DNA of 64,000 nt from Azonexus sp. Its GTDB lineage: Bacteria > Pseudomonadota > Gammaproteobacteria > Burkholderiales > Rhodocyclaceae. Both the position numbers and the translations under genes were made by a program. The notes beneath the pieces are model-generated. The model was not told the DNA's origin, did no database searches, and saw nothing but the letters and a program-made list of their open reading frames with translations. Position 1 is the first letter of the stretch. Each line of letters begins with the position of its first letter. The stretch is taken from contig JAGOAU010000006.1 in the NCBI GenBank assembly GCA_017983755.1, forward strand, positions 91,233 through 155,232, in the 5' to 3' direction. Positions 51,272-58,869 of the stretch are shown in pieces.

Positions 51272-51300
51272 ATTTTCCGGCCAGCGGGGCTTTTAGTCAA
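51272..51300 (-). promoter_or_regulatory. Candidate promoter of rimO leader or small RNA
   Basis: Minus strand TTGACT (51295-51300), 17-base spacer, GAAAAT (51272-51277). A transcript from here would reach the hairpin after about 70 bases. Confidence 0.35.
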
Positions 51301-51356
51301 ACCCTTCCGTCCGCCGCAAGCTGCGGTAGCATTGCAAAAAACGAAGGAAACTGACA

Positions 51357-51704
51357 ATGGCATTGCCGGTCCTGACCCTGCACCTCGCCCGTACCAAGCT
51401 CGACGCCTATTGCGCGCGGAAAATCCCGGCCGACATCCGCGATCGGGTGCGCCTCGAAGTCGAATTCGCCGACGACCATGCCACGCTGGTCGAATCGCGC
51501 CCCCATTTCCGCGATGCCAGCCGCTGGACCCGTCTGCCCGTCGCCCGCTTCCGCTTCAACACGGGCTCCGGCACATGGACGCTCCTCAGCCCCGGCTTCG
51601 GTACCCGGGACGCCTGGCGCCCCTACCCCGCCCAACCCAGCCGCGACCTCGACAAGCTGATCGCGGCGCTGGACGCCGATGTCGGCGGGGTGTTCTGGGG
51701 GTAG
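51357..51704 (+). CDS. DUF3024 domain protein
   Basis: A 115-residue protein matching the DUF3024 layout, with RPHFRDASRW and PVARFRFNTGSGTWTL. Function is unknown. AAGGAAACTGACA precedes the ATG. It converges on dnaE2 with a 14-base gap. Confidence 0.8.
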   Translation: MALPVLTLHLARTKLDAYCARKIPADIRDRVRLEVEFADDHATLVESRPHFRDASRWTRLPVARFRFNTGSGTWTLLSPGFGTRDAWRPYPAQPSRDLDKLIAALDADVGGVFWG

Positions 51705-51718
51705 TCGCCACCGGGCAC

Positions 51719-54700
51719 TCAGTGGAAATCCCGGCTGCGCGTCTCCAGCCGCCCCAGCCAGGCGGAAAGATCGACCAGTCGCTTGGCGACCAGGTGCACC
51801 ACCTCGCCCGCCACCTGCAGTTGCCCGTAGACGCCGAGCAGCGTCGCGCCGAGCAGTTCGCGGCGCTGCTTCTCGACCAGCCAGGGCTGGACGACAACGT
51901 TGGTCAGGCCGCTTTCGTCTTCCAGCGTGACGAAGACGATGCCGGTCGCCGTACCCGGCCGCTGGCGGCCGACGACGATGCCGGCGGCACGGACCAGGGC
52001 GCGGTCGCCGCTGGCGCGCAGGGCGTCGGCAGACAGGAAGCGGCGTTCGGCGAGATGCTGGCGTAGCAGGGCCAGCGGGTGGCGGCGCAGGGTCAGGCCG
52101 AGGCTGCGGTAATCGGCGACGAGATTTTCGCCTTCCTCCGGGGCCGCCAGATTCACCGCCGCCTCGCGTGCCGGCTGGCCGGCGAACAGGTCACCCTGCA
52201 CCGCCATATTTTCTGCGCTTGCCGACCATGCTGCCTGGCGGCGATGGCCGGCCAGGCTCTGCAAGGCATCGGCGGCGGCCAGCAGGTCGAGATCGCGGCG
52301 CGTCAGCCCGGCCCGCGCGGCAAGATCGGCCACACTGGAAAACGGCCGTTTTTGCCGGTCGACCGCAACCCGCTCAGCCACTGCCCTTGCCAGCCCGTTG
52401 ATCTCGCGCAAGCCCAGGCGCACGGCACCGCTCGCGTCGACCCGGCCGTCCCAATCGCTGGCCGTGACATCCGGCGGCAGTACGGCGACGCCGTGCCGGC
52501 GCGCGTCCTGGACCAGCATCGAAGGCGAATAGAAGCCCATCGGCTGGCTGTTGAGCAGGCCGCACAGGAAGGCGGCGGGATGATGGCGCTTGATCCAGGC
52601 CGAGGCGTAAACCAGCAGTGCGAAGCTGGCGGCGTGCGACTCGGGAAAGCCGTATTCGCCGAAGCCCTGGATCTGCGCGATGATGCGCCGGGCGAAGCTT
52701 TCCGGCAGGCCGTTCCTGGCCATGCCGGCCAGCAGCTTCTGCTCGAAATGTTCGAGCCCGCCCTTGCGCTTCCAGGCGGCCATCGAACGGCGCAACTGGT
52801 CGGCCTCGCCCGGCGTGAAATCGGCAGCGACGACCGCCAGTTGCATGACCTGTTCCTGGAAAATGGGCACGCCGCAGGTGCGCGCCAGCACGGCATCGAC
52901 TTTTGGCGAAATCTTCTCGATCAGGTTCCGGTCCTTCCGGTTCCGCAAATACGGATGCACCATGTCGCCCTGGATCGGCCCCGGGCGCACCAGCGCCACC
53001 TCGACGACCAGATCGTAATACTTGCGTGGCCGCAGGTGCGGCAGCATCGCCATCTGCGCCCGCGATTCGACCTGGAAGACGCCCATGCTGTCGGCACGGC
53101 AGAGCATGTCGTAGGTCGCCTTGTCGCCTTCGGGAATTTCGTGCATTTCCAGGCGTCGACCGCTGGCCTCCTCGATGAGGTCGAGCATGCGGCGGATCGC
53201 CGACAGCATGCCCAGCGCCAGGATGTCGACCTTCATCAGGCCGACGGCGTCGAGATCATCCTTGTCCCACTGGATCACCGTGCGTTCCGCCATCGCCGTG
53301 TTCTCGACCGGCACCAGCCGCGCCAGCGGCCCGCGCGCGATGACGAAGCCGCCGACATGCTGCGTCAGGTGGCGCGGAAAGCCGCGCAACTGTTCGGCGA
53401 TCCACAGCCATTTCCCGACGCGCGGCGCGTGCGGGTCGAGGCCGAGCTCGGCGAAGCGTTCGGGCAGTTGTTCGCGCTTGTCCCACCAGGCCAGCGAGGC
53501 GGTCAGCGCATCGATCCGGGCGCCGTCAAAACCGAGCGCACGGCCGGCATCGCGCAGCGCCCCCCTGGTCCGGTAGGTGATCAGCGCCGCCGCCAGCGCC
53601 GCCCGTTCGCGGCCGTATTTGCCGTAGATGTAGGCGATGACTTCGGCGCGCCGCTCGTGCTCGAAATCGACGTCGATGTCCGGCGGCTCGCCGCGCTCCT
53701 TCGAGATGAAGCGCTCGAACAGCATTTCCGAGCGCGCCGGATCGACCTCGGTGATGCCGAGCGCGAAACACACCGCCGAATTGGCCGCCGAGCCGCGCCC
53801 CTGGCAGAGGATTTTCTGGCGGCGGGCGAAGCGGACGATGTCGTACACGGTCAGGAAATAGGCTTCGTAGGCCATGCCGGCGATCAGCGCCAGTTCGTGC
53901 TCGATGCGCCCCCGCACCTTGGCCGGCACCTCATCCGGGTAACGCCAGCGCAGGCCGCGCTCGGTCTCCCGGCGCAGCCAGGAGGCGGGCGTCTCGCCGG
54001 CCGGCACGACTTCCTCCGGGTATTCGTAGCGCAGTTCGGCCAGCGAAAAAGTGCATTGCGCGGCGATGTCCAGCGTTGCGGCCAGCAATTCCGGCGGGTA
54101 GAGGCACGCCAGGCGCAGGCGGGTGCGCAGATGCCGTTCGCCGTTCGGGAACAGCGCGTAGCCGGCATCGAAGACCGTGCTCCTGAGGCGCAGCGCGGTC
54201 AGCACGTCCTGCAGCGGACGCCGCGACCGGGCATGCATATGCACGTCGCCGGCGGCGACCAGCGGCAGGCCGCAGGCCGCGCCCAGGGCCTGCAGGGATT
54301 CCAGCCGGGCGCCGTCGTCCGGCCCGGCGTGGAGTTCGACAGCGACCCAGGCGCGGCCGGGAAAGCGTTCGGCCAGCCAGCGTCCGTCGTCGACCGCAGG
54401 TGTCCCGTCCGGCACCCACAGTACCAGGCAATCGGGCACCGCGCCGTTCGGCGAGACGACATTGAGGTCGTGGCGCTGCAAGGTGTAGGCACCCTTCTCG
54501 GCACGCCGCCGGGCCAGCGTGATCAGGGCCGAGAGATTGCCGTAACCCTCGCGGTTCTTCGCCAGAAAGACCAGTTTCAGGCCGTCGACCGTCGTCATCT
54601 CGCTGCCGACGATCAGTTTCAGTCCGGCCTGCTGCGCCGCCTGGTGGGCACGTACGACACCGGCCAGCGAACACTCGTCGCTCAGCGCCAGCGCTGCATA

Positions 54701-54808
54701 GCCCTGCTGTGCCGCCTGCGCCACCAGTTCGCCCGGGTGCGATGCGCCGCGCAGGAAACTGAAGTTGGACAGGCAGTGCAGTTCGGCGTAGTCAGGCAAA
54801 GAGGCCAT
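51719..54808 (-). CDS. dnaE2: Error-prone DNA polymerase DnaE2 (ImuC)
   Basis: DnaE2 is the SOS-induced C-family polymerase that works with ImuA and ImuB in damage-induced mutagenesis. The 1029-residue protein has an N-terminal PHP domain (about 5-210), the DnaE palm with PDIDVDFEHERR, a helix-hairpin-helix region near 780-850, and a C-terminal OB fold. The length is typical of DnaE2 rather than the replicative DnaE1. I use the ATG of MASLPDYAELH, which overlaps imuB by 17 bases. It carries a gapless copy of the dispersed motif at 52346-52367. Confidence 0.96.
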   Translation of the reverse strand: MASLPDYAELHCLSNFSFLRGASHPGELVAQAAQQGYAALALSDECSLAGVVRAHQAAQQAGLKLIVGSEMTTVDGLKLVFLAKNREGYGNLSALITLARRRAEKGAYTLQRHDLNVVSPNGAVPDCLVLWVPDGTPAVDDGRWLAERFPGRAWVAVELHAGPDDGARLESLQALGAACGLPLVAAGDVHMHARSRRPLQDVLTALRLRSTVFDAGYALFPNGERHLRTRLRLACLYPPELLAATLDIAAQCTFSLAELRYEYPEEVVPAGETPASWLRRETERGLRWRYPDEVPAKVRGRIEHELALIAGMAYEAYFLTVYDIVRFARRQKILCQGRGSAANSAVCFALGITEVDPARSEMLFERFISKERGEPPDIDVDFEHERRAEVIAYIYGKYGRERAALAAALITYRTRGALRDAGRALGFDGARIDALTASLAWWDKREQLPERFAELGLDPHAPRVGKWLWIAEQLRGFPRHLTQHVGGFVIARGPLARLVPVENTAMAERTVIQWDKDDLDAVGLMKVDILALGMLSAIRRMLDLIEEASGRRLEMHEIPEGDKATYDMLCRADSMGVFQVESRAQMAMLPHLRPRKYYDLVVEVALVRPGPIQGDMVHPYLRNRKDRNLIEKISPKVDAVLARTCGVPIFQEQVMQLAVVAADFTPGEADQLRRSMAAWKRKGGLEHFEQKLLAGMARNGLPESFARRIIAQIQGFGEYGFPESHAASFALLVYASAWIKRHHPAAFLCGLLNSQPMGFYSPSMLVQDARRHGVAVLPPDVTASDWDGRVDASGAVRLGLREINGLARAVAERVAVDRQKRPFSSVADLAARAGLTRRDLDLLAAADALQSLAGHRRQAAWSASAENMAVQGDLFAGQPAREAAVNLAAPEEGENLVADYRSLGLTLRRHPLALLRQHLAERRFLSADALRASGDRALVRAAGIVVGRQRPGTATGIVFVTLEDESGLTNVVVQPWLVEKQRRELLGATLLGVYGQLQVAGEVVHLVAKRLVDLSAWLGRLETRSRDFH
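52346..52367 (-). repeat. Dispersed motif, gapless variant in dnaE2
   Basis: Minus strand TGCGGTCGACC followed directly by GGCAAAAACGG. Both halves match the consensus but the ten-base gap is missing. It is in the coding region of dnaE2. Confidence 0.6.
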
Positions 54809-56231
54809 GCAGGAACCACCCCCGTGCGTCGCGGAACACCCACACCCGTTGCCGCTGCGGGTTGCTGGCGACGAAATAGTCGCGCTGCAGGTCGCCCGCC
54901 GCGCCCGCCTCGCCGGCATCCCACCAGCCGCTCTCGAGACGCTCGCCGCGCGTCAGCAGTTGCAGCGGGCCGTGCCAGTGCGGGCCGTCGGGCCGCTCGG
55001 CCAGGGCCTGCGGTTCGGGCAGCAGCCACAAGGGCCGCGGCGCCGCGAATGCTGCGGTCGACGTCCCGGCCGAGGCAGAATCCGCGGCGACCTCGTATTC
55101 GCGGGTCGCACACTCCGGCCGATGGTCGGCCTGCCGGGCGAGCGCGCGGACCGCACCTTCGCCGAGCCGGGCGCGCAGGCGTTCGAGGCAGGCCGGCGCA
55201 CCCTCGCCGACTGGCGGCTGCTCGAAGAGATGGGCGCTGGCGCCGGGCCTGGCGATCACCTCGTCGGCGGCCAGACGCAAGGCCTCGACCGGCGCCGCCA
55301 GTTGCAGGCGCCCCAGATGCTCGCGCAACAGGCGCAGGAAACGCCCGTCGTCGGCACTCGCCTCGGCTAGGCGCAGGGGCAGCGCGCTGTGCGTGCCATC
55401 GTCGTGCCTCAGGTGCAGCGTGCAGGCACGCGCCAGCAACTGGCGGGCGTGCAGCCAGCCGCTCAGTGCCGCCAGCAGGCGCTGCCCGGCGAAGGCGAGC
55501 GCCTCGGCATGTTCGACGCGGGCCGGCAGGTCGAGATCGCCGGCAAAGCGCTGGGGAAAGACGAAGGGTCTTTGCGGATCGGGCAACTCGCCGCGGGCGC
55601 GCAGCAGGTCGTCGACCGGGCCGTTGCCGAGGCGCCGGCGCAGGCCGGCGGCAGGCACCCCGGCCAGGTCGCCGAGGCGCTGCAGGCCGAAGGCACCCAG
55701 GCGCTCGGGAATCCCGGCCGGCCAGCCGGGCACGGTGCACGGCAGTCCGCCCAGCGCCGCCTGCATGGCCGGCAGCGTCGCATGAATCTCCCGGTTGCCG
55801 GCCTGCGCCAGCCAGCACGCGCCGAGCGGCGTCGGCGCCGCCGCCCAGGCGACCGAATAAGCCTGTTGGGCACAGCCGGCCAGCGCGGCCTCGACGATGG
55901 CCGGCGCCCCGCCGAAGAGGCGCAGGCAGCCGCCGATTTCCAGCAGCAGGCCGGCCGGCGGCGCCAGGCTGACGGTCGGCGTGAAACGCCCGGCCCAGCA
56001 GGCGAGGCTTTCCAGCACCTTCCGTTCGAGCGCCGGGTCGCGCTCGCCGACCGCGAGACCCGGCTGCAGGCCGAGCGCCGTGGACAGTTTCTGGCCGCCG
56101 GCGACCCCGGCTGCGGCCGCCGCCAGGTCGCAGGCCAGCACGCGGCCACGCGCGACGACAACGCTAGGCGAGCGCCGCCAGGGCAGCGCTTCGAGCGGCA
56201 ACAGGGGAAAGTGCAGGGCCAGCCACAACAC
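54792..56231 (-). CDS. imuB: ImuB, inactive Y-family polymerase-like protein
   Basis: ImuB is the adaptor of the ImuA-ImuB-DnaE2 mutasome, binding the beta clamp and DnaE2. The 479-residue protein has the Y-family fold, starting [16 protein letters not shown]. Catalytic acidic residues of true Y-polymerases are absent, as in the family (the start lacks the DxD motif). A DUF6504-like C-terminal region ends ARGWFLHGLFA. It overlaps imuA by 68 bases and dnaE2 by 17 bases. A near copy of the dispersed motif is at 55053-55084. Confidence 0.93.
   Translation of the reverse strand: MLWLALHFPLLPLEALPWRRSPSVVVARGRVLACDLAAAAAGVAGGQKLSTALGLQPGLAVGERDPALERKVLESLACWAGRFTPTVSLAPPAGLLLEIGGCLRLFGGAPAIVEAALAGCAQQAYSVAWAAAPTPLGACWLAQAGNREIHATLPAMQAALGGLPCTVPGWPAGIPERLGAFGLQRLGDLAGVPAAGLRRRLGNGPVDDLLRARGELPDPQRPFVFPQRFAGDLDLPARVEHAEALAFAGQRLLAALSGWLHARQLLARACTLHLRHDDGTHSALPLRLAEASADDGRFLRLLREHLGRLQLAAPVEALRLAADEVIARPGASAHLFEQPPVGEGAPACLERLRARLGEGAVRALARQADHRPECATREYEVAADSASAGTSTAAFAAPRPLWLLPEPQALAERPDGPHWHGPLQLLTRGERLESGWWDAGEAGAAGDLQRDYFVASNPQRQRVWVFRDARGWFLHGLFA
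55053..55084 (+). repeat. Dispersed bipartite motif, near copy in imuB
   Basis: TGCGGTCGACG, 12 bases ending GG, CAGAATCCG (seven of nine in the second half), with ATGC before the first half. It lies antisense to imuB. Confidence 0.5.
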
Positions 56232-56877
56232 GGTTCGTTCTCCTGGGACGGGGAATGGACAGGATCAGCGGCCGTGGCGCCGGCCGGCCGCGGCGCTTGA
56301 CTATGCGCAAGCTCAAACCGCCCTCGCCGGCAGCCAGTGCGATACGCAGCGGCGCCGGCGACGGGCTGCCGGCTGCTGCGGTCGACCGCCATAAACAGGC
56401 AAAAACCGGCCGCCCGGCGGCAGCCAGTTGCAGCCGGCGCAGGGTCCGCGCGTCGAGGCCGGCCGGCGGCCAGGCCAGAACGGCGGCAAAGCCACCGCTG
56501 GCCAGCAACTGCTCCACGCACCATGCCGCCTGCCGGCCGGCGCGGACGACGACCAGCCGCTCCGGCGCCACCCCGGCCGCCGCCCAGGCCGGCGCATGCG
56601 GCAGCCAGGGCGGTGCCACCAGCGCCAGCCAGCCGCCGGCGGCCGACAGCTGCGCCAGAGCCGGCAACAGCAGGCTCAGTTCGCCGAGGCCGCTGCGGTC
56701 GACCAGGATTTCGGTCAGGTTTCCGCGCGGCCAGCCGCCGCCCGGCAGTTCGGCATCCAGTTCGGCATGGCCGCTGGGAATGCCCGCTTCGGTCAGGCCG
56801 GGCAGCGTGTCGCCGCACCAGACGTCGCCTCTGGCCAGCACCTCCGCCAGGGCGACCGGCAACGGCGCGGTAGTCAT
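56164..56877 (-). CDS. imuA: ImuA, RecA-like SOS mutagenesis protein
   Basis: ImuA (SulA/RecA-related) is the first partner of the ImuA-ImuB-DnaE2 mutasome. The 237-residue protein has the RecA-like fold with [27 protein letters not shown] at the N-terminus and no intact Walker A motif, as usual for the family. It overlaps lexA by four bases and imuB by 68 bases. Two copies of the TGCGGTCGAC core lie here, one an exact bipartite motif (56377-56408). Confidence 0.93.
   Translation of the reverse strand: MTTAPLPVALAEVLARGDVWCGDTLPGLTEAGIPSGHAELDAELPGGGWPRGNLTEILVDRSGLGELSLLLPALAQLSAAGGWLALVAPPWLPHAPAWAAAGVAPERLVVVRAGRQAAWCVEQLLASGGFAAVLAWPPAGLDARTLRRLQLAAAGRPVFACLWRSTAAAGSPSPAPLRIALAAGEGGLSLRIVKRRGRPAPRPLILSIPRPRRTNRVVAGPALSPVAARSAALAALA
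56377..56408 (+). repeat. Dispersed bipartite motif, exact copy in imuA
   Basis: TGCGGTCGACC, 12 bases ending GG, CAAAAACCG, preceded by CTGC. It is antisense to imuA, in a different reading frame from the sense copies. Confidence 0.8.
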
Positions 56878-57482
56878 GAGAGGCTGCTGATCGCCCCGCG
56901 AATCAGGCCGACGGCGATGCCTTCAATGGCGAAATCGACTTCGCCCGGATTGACGATGATCGGCTCGAAATCCGGATTTTCGGCGATCAGTTCGATAAAG
57001 CCGCCACGGTGCTGCAGGCGCTTGACGGTCACTTCCTCGTCGAGCCGGGCGACGACGATCTGGCCGTCGCGCGCCTGGTTGGTCTTGTGCACGGCGAGCA
57101 GGTCGCCGTCGAAGATGCCGGCGTCGATCATCGACAGGCCGCGCACCTTGAGCAGGTAATCGGCGCGCGGGCTGAACAGCTGGGCATCGAGCGCATAGCG
57201 GCCCTGCACGTTCTCGACGGCGAGCAGCGGCGAACCGGCGGCGACGCTGCCGATCAGCGGCAGGCCAAGCTGCTCGACCAGCCGGATGCCGCGCGCCGAG
57301 CCTGGTTCGAGGACGATGGCGCCCTTCTTGGCGAGCGCCTTGAGATGGTCCTCGGCGGCATTCGGCGAGGCGAAGCCGAAGGCGTGGGAAATCTCCGCCC
57401 GCGTCGGCGGCGCGCCAAGCACCTCAAGGGTGTTCCTGATGAAATCAAGGATTTCCTGCTGGCGGGGGGTGAGCTTGAACAT
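56874..57482 (-). CDS. lexA: LexA repressor
   Basis: LexA represses SOS genes and cuts itself when RecA is active. The 202-residue protein has the winged helix-turn-helix N-terminus (about 1-70), cleavage site A82-G83 in SVAAGSP, and catalytic Ser117 and Lys154. A LexA box lies 25 bases upstream of its ATG. It overlaps imuA by four bases, so the LexA box controls lexA-imuA-imuB-dnaE2 together. Confidence 0.98.
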   Translation of the reverse strand: MFKLTPRQQEILDFIRNTLEVLGAPPTRAEISHAFGFASPNAAEDHLKALAKKGAIVLEPGSARGIRLVEQLGLPLIGSVAAGSPLLAVENVQGRYALDAQLFSPRADYLLKVRGLSMIDAGIFDGDLLAVHKTNQARDGQIVVARLDEEVTVKRLQHRGGFIELIAENPDFEPIIVNPGEVDFAIEGIAVGLIRGAISSLS

Positions 57483-57506
57483 GATTTTCTCCGGGCGGAT
57501 CGATGA

Positions 57507-57522
57507 CTGTATTTATATACAG
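57507..57522. promoter_or_regulatory. SOS (LexA) box
   Basis: CTGTATTTATATACAG matches the CTG-N10-CAG LexA operator and is nearly the E. coli consensus. It lies 25 bases before lexA and must control the whole SOS cassette. Confidence 0.95.
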
Positions 57523-57811
57523 TTAATGCGCTGTATGCAAGCCCCACGCATCTTTCCTCCGTCCGGTGGGGGGGGTATTGTTTATTTCTGCAAAGCCCGC
57601 ACGAATTAAGGTTGCCAAACGGCCCTGTTTTTCCGGGATTCGCGGGGATTCGTTGGGATAGAGCACAAGCCGGAGAAATGGCCAGGAGCAGTCTACGGAT
57701 GCTCAAAAATGGCCGTGGTTCAAGCGTTTACGGGCGGTTCGTGGTTTGGAATGAACAGCAGGCCGGGGGCGGAGGGAAAAACGGCCAGCGCTTAGAAAAT
57801 AGGCAGAACAA
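57523..57811. other. Non-coding host DNA between SOS box and prophage
   Basis: I see no supported gene here. Half an SOS box (CTGTAT) recurs at 57531-57536. A GGGGGGG run lies near 57567. The right part runs into the prophage end repeats. Confidence 0.5.
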
Positions 57812-57878
57812 TGATTGCGGCCCCTACTTTTGGCGGATTTTTTGATATTGCGGCCCCTCTGCTGATATTGCGGCCCCT
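57812..57878. repeat. Three direct repeats at prophage left end
   Basis: ATTGCGGCCCCT occurs at 57814-57825, 57847-57858 and 57867-57878. The second and third are preceded by TGAT and the first by TG. Repeats of this kind are the transposase-binding sites of transposable phages and Tn552/Tn7-like elements. The first begins 5'-TG, as expected for the element terminus. Confidence 0.75.
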
Positions 57879-57917
57879 GCGATTCGTGCCAAATATCGCG
57901 CAAATCCACTCCGCCAA

Positions 57918-58364
57918 TTAAAGCAGTTGCTTGCCAGCCGCGAGCATCACTATTTCTTCGTAAATTTTCTGATCGTCAACCGGGTGGAAGCGTCCCATTC
58001 GGTATAAGTGAACGATGCAATTGGCTTTCTGAGTCGGATCGAGAGCAACTCCCGCCCTTTCTATTTCACTATCAAGATCGGCAAGAACTTTGCGAAGCAC
58101 CAAGCATTCATCCTGAATGCTCTTGGCTAAACGTTTTGTCGGAGAGTTTTCTCCAAACAAGATGAAATCACTATCAGCCCCCAACGTACCCGCATTGAAG
58201 AGATATTCGGCGTCTGGCAAACGCTCTCCAGATTCGTAGTTGCGCTGAGACCTATCAGATACACCAGCCCCATTCGCAAAATCAGCCACGCTAAGTTTTA
58301 GACGCTCTCGCTCCTGTCGAATCCTAGCGCCAATATCAGAAAGCGCCACATGCGTTCCGGGCAT
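57918..58364 (-). CDS. Phage repressor, XRE-family helix-turn-helix
   Basis: A 148-residue protein with an N-terminal XRE helix-turn-helix (IGARIRQERERLKLSVADFANGAGVSDRSQRNYESGER, about 10-47) and a C-terminal part without LexA-type peptidase motifs. It is divergent from the early genes, the place of a lysogeny repressor. I chose the ATG of MPGTHVALSD, with GGAG seven bases before it; a longer in-frame start runs through the operator region. The low GC of this gene marks it as transferred. Confidence 0.85.
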   Translation of the reverse strand: MPGTHVALSDIGARIRQERERLKLSVADFANGAGVSDRSQRNYESGERLPDAEYLFNAGTLGADSDFILFGENSPTKRLAKSIQDECLVLRKVLADLDSEIERAGVALDPTQKANCIVHLYRMGRFHPVDDQKIYEEIVMLAAGKQLL

Positions 58365-58384
58365 AGAAAAACTCCGTTGACTTA

Positions 58385-58417
58385 GGAACATTTGTTCCAT
58401 ATTGTGCACGTACGTGC
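58385..58417. promoter_or_regulatory. Phage early control region with two palindromes
   Basis: GGAACA-TT-TGTTCC (58385-58398) and GCACGTACGTGC (58406-58417) lie between the divergent repressor and early genes. Candidate promoters on both strands overlap the second palindrome (plus: TTGTGC 58402-58407 with TAACGT 58424-58429). Confidence 0.6.
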
Positions 58418-58442
58418 GATTTGTAACGTATAGGGGTTCATT

Positions 58443-58664
58443 ATGGAACAAAGAAGAGTATTGACGCGAGAAGAGGTGCTAGCTGACTTCGCCCGTAAAG
58501 GTATCAGCATCCGTAGTTGGGCAAAAAAAAATGGAGTTAATCATGCTGTTGTAACTGGCGTATTGAATGGCCGGTTTTCAGGGCGTATCGGTGAAAGCCA
58601 TAAAGCAGCAGTTTTGCTTGGTCTCAAGGATGGCGAGATCGTGGAGACCGGCAATCATGAGTGA
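58443..58664 (+). CDS. BcepMu gp16-family phage regulator
   Basis: A 73-residue helix-turn-helix protein. The segment SIRSWAKKNGVNHAVVTGVLNGR is the pattern of the BcepMu gp16 family, a set of small DNA-binding regulators next to the repressor in transposable phages. It is the first rightward gene and probably has a Ner/Cro-like role. It overlaps the next gene by eight bases. Confidence 0.82.
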   Translation: MEQRRVLTREEVLADFARKGISIRSWAKKNGVNHAVVTGVLNGRFSGRIGESHKAAVLLGLKDGEIVETGNHE

Positions 58665-58869
58665 ATGCTACCTCGTGCGCTGCACCGCCGCTGGCGGGCG
58701 AGCTATGGCGGGCATTTACGCCGCTCGCCTGACCACAACCGGCATGGTTGCCACCTGGAAACAGGAACGCGCCGCCCGCTATAGCTCGGACATGGATGCT
58801 GCCAACATGGCACACCGCCTGGCCCGCAAGTTCTCCGGCACCACTTGGGAGATTTGCAATGTCGCATGA
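58657..58869 (+). CDS. Phage hypothetical protein (70 residues)
   Basis: A basic 70-residue protein with no recognised domain. The ATG overlaps the end of the gp16-like gene, and its end overlaps the transposase start by 11 bases. The tight packing supports it as a coding gene. Confidence 0.65.
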   Translation: MSECYLVRCTAAGGRAMAGIYAARLTTTGMVATWKQERAARYSSDMDAANMAHRLARKFSGTTWEICNVA

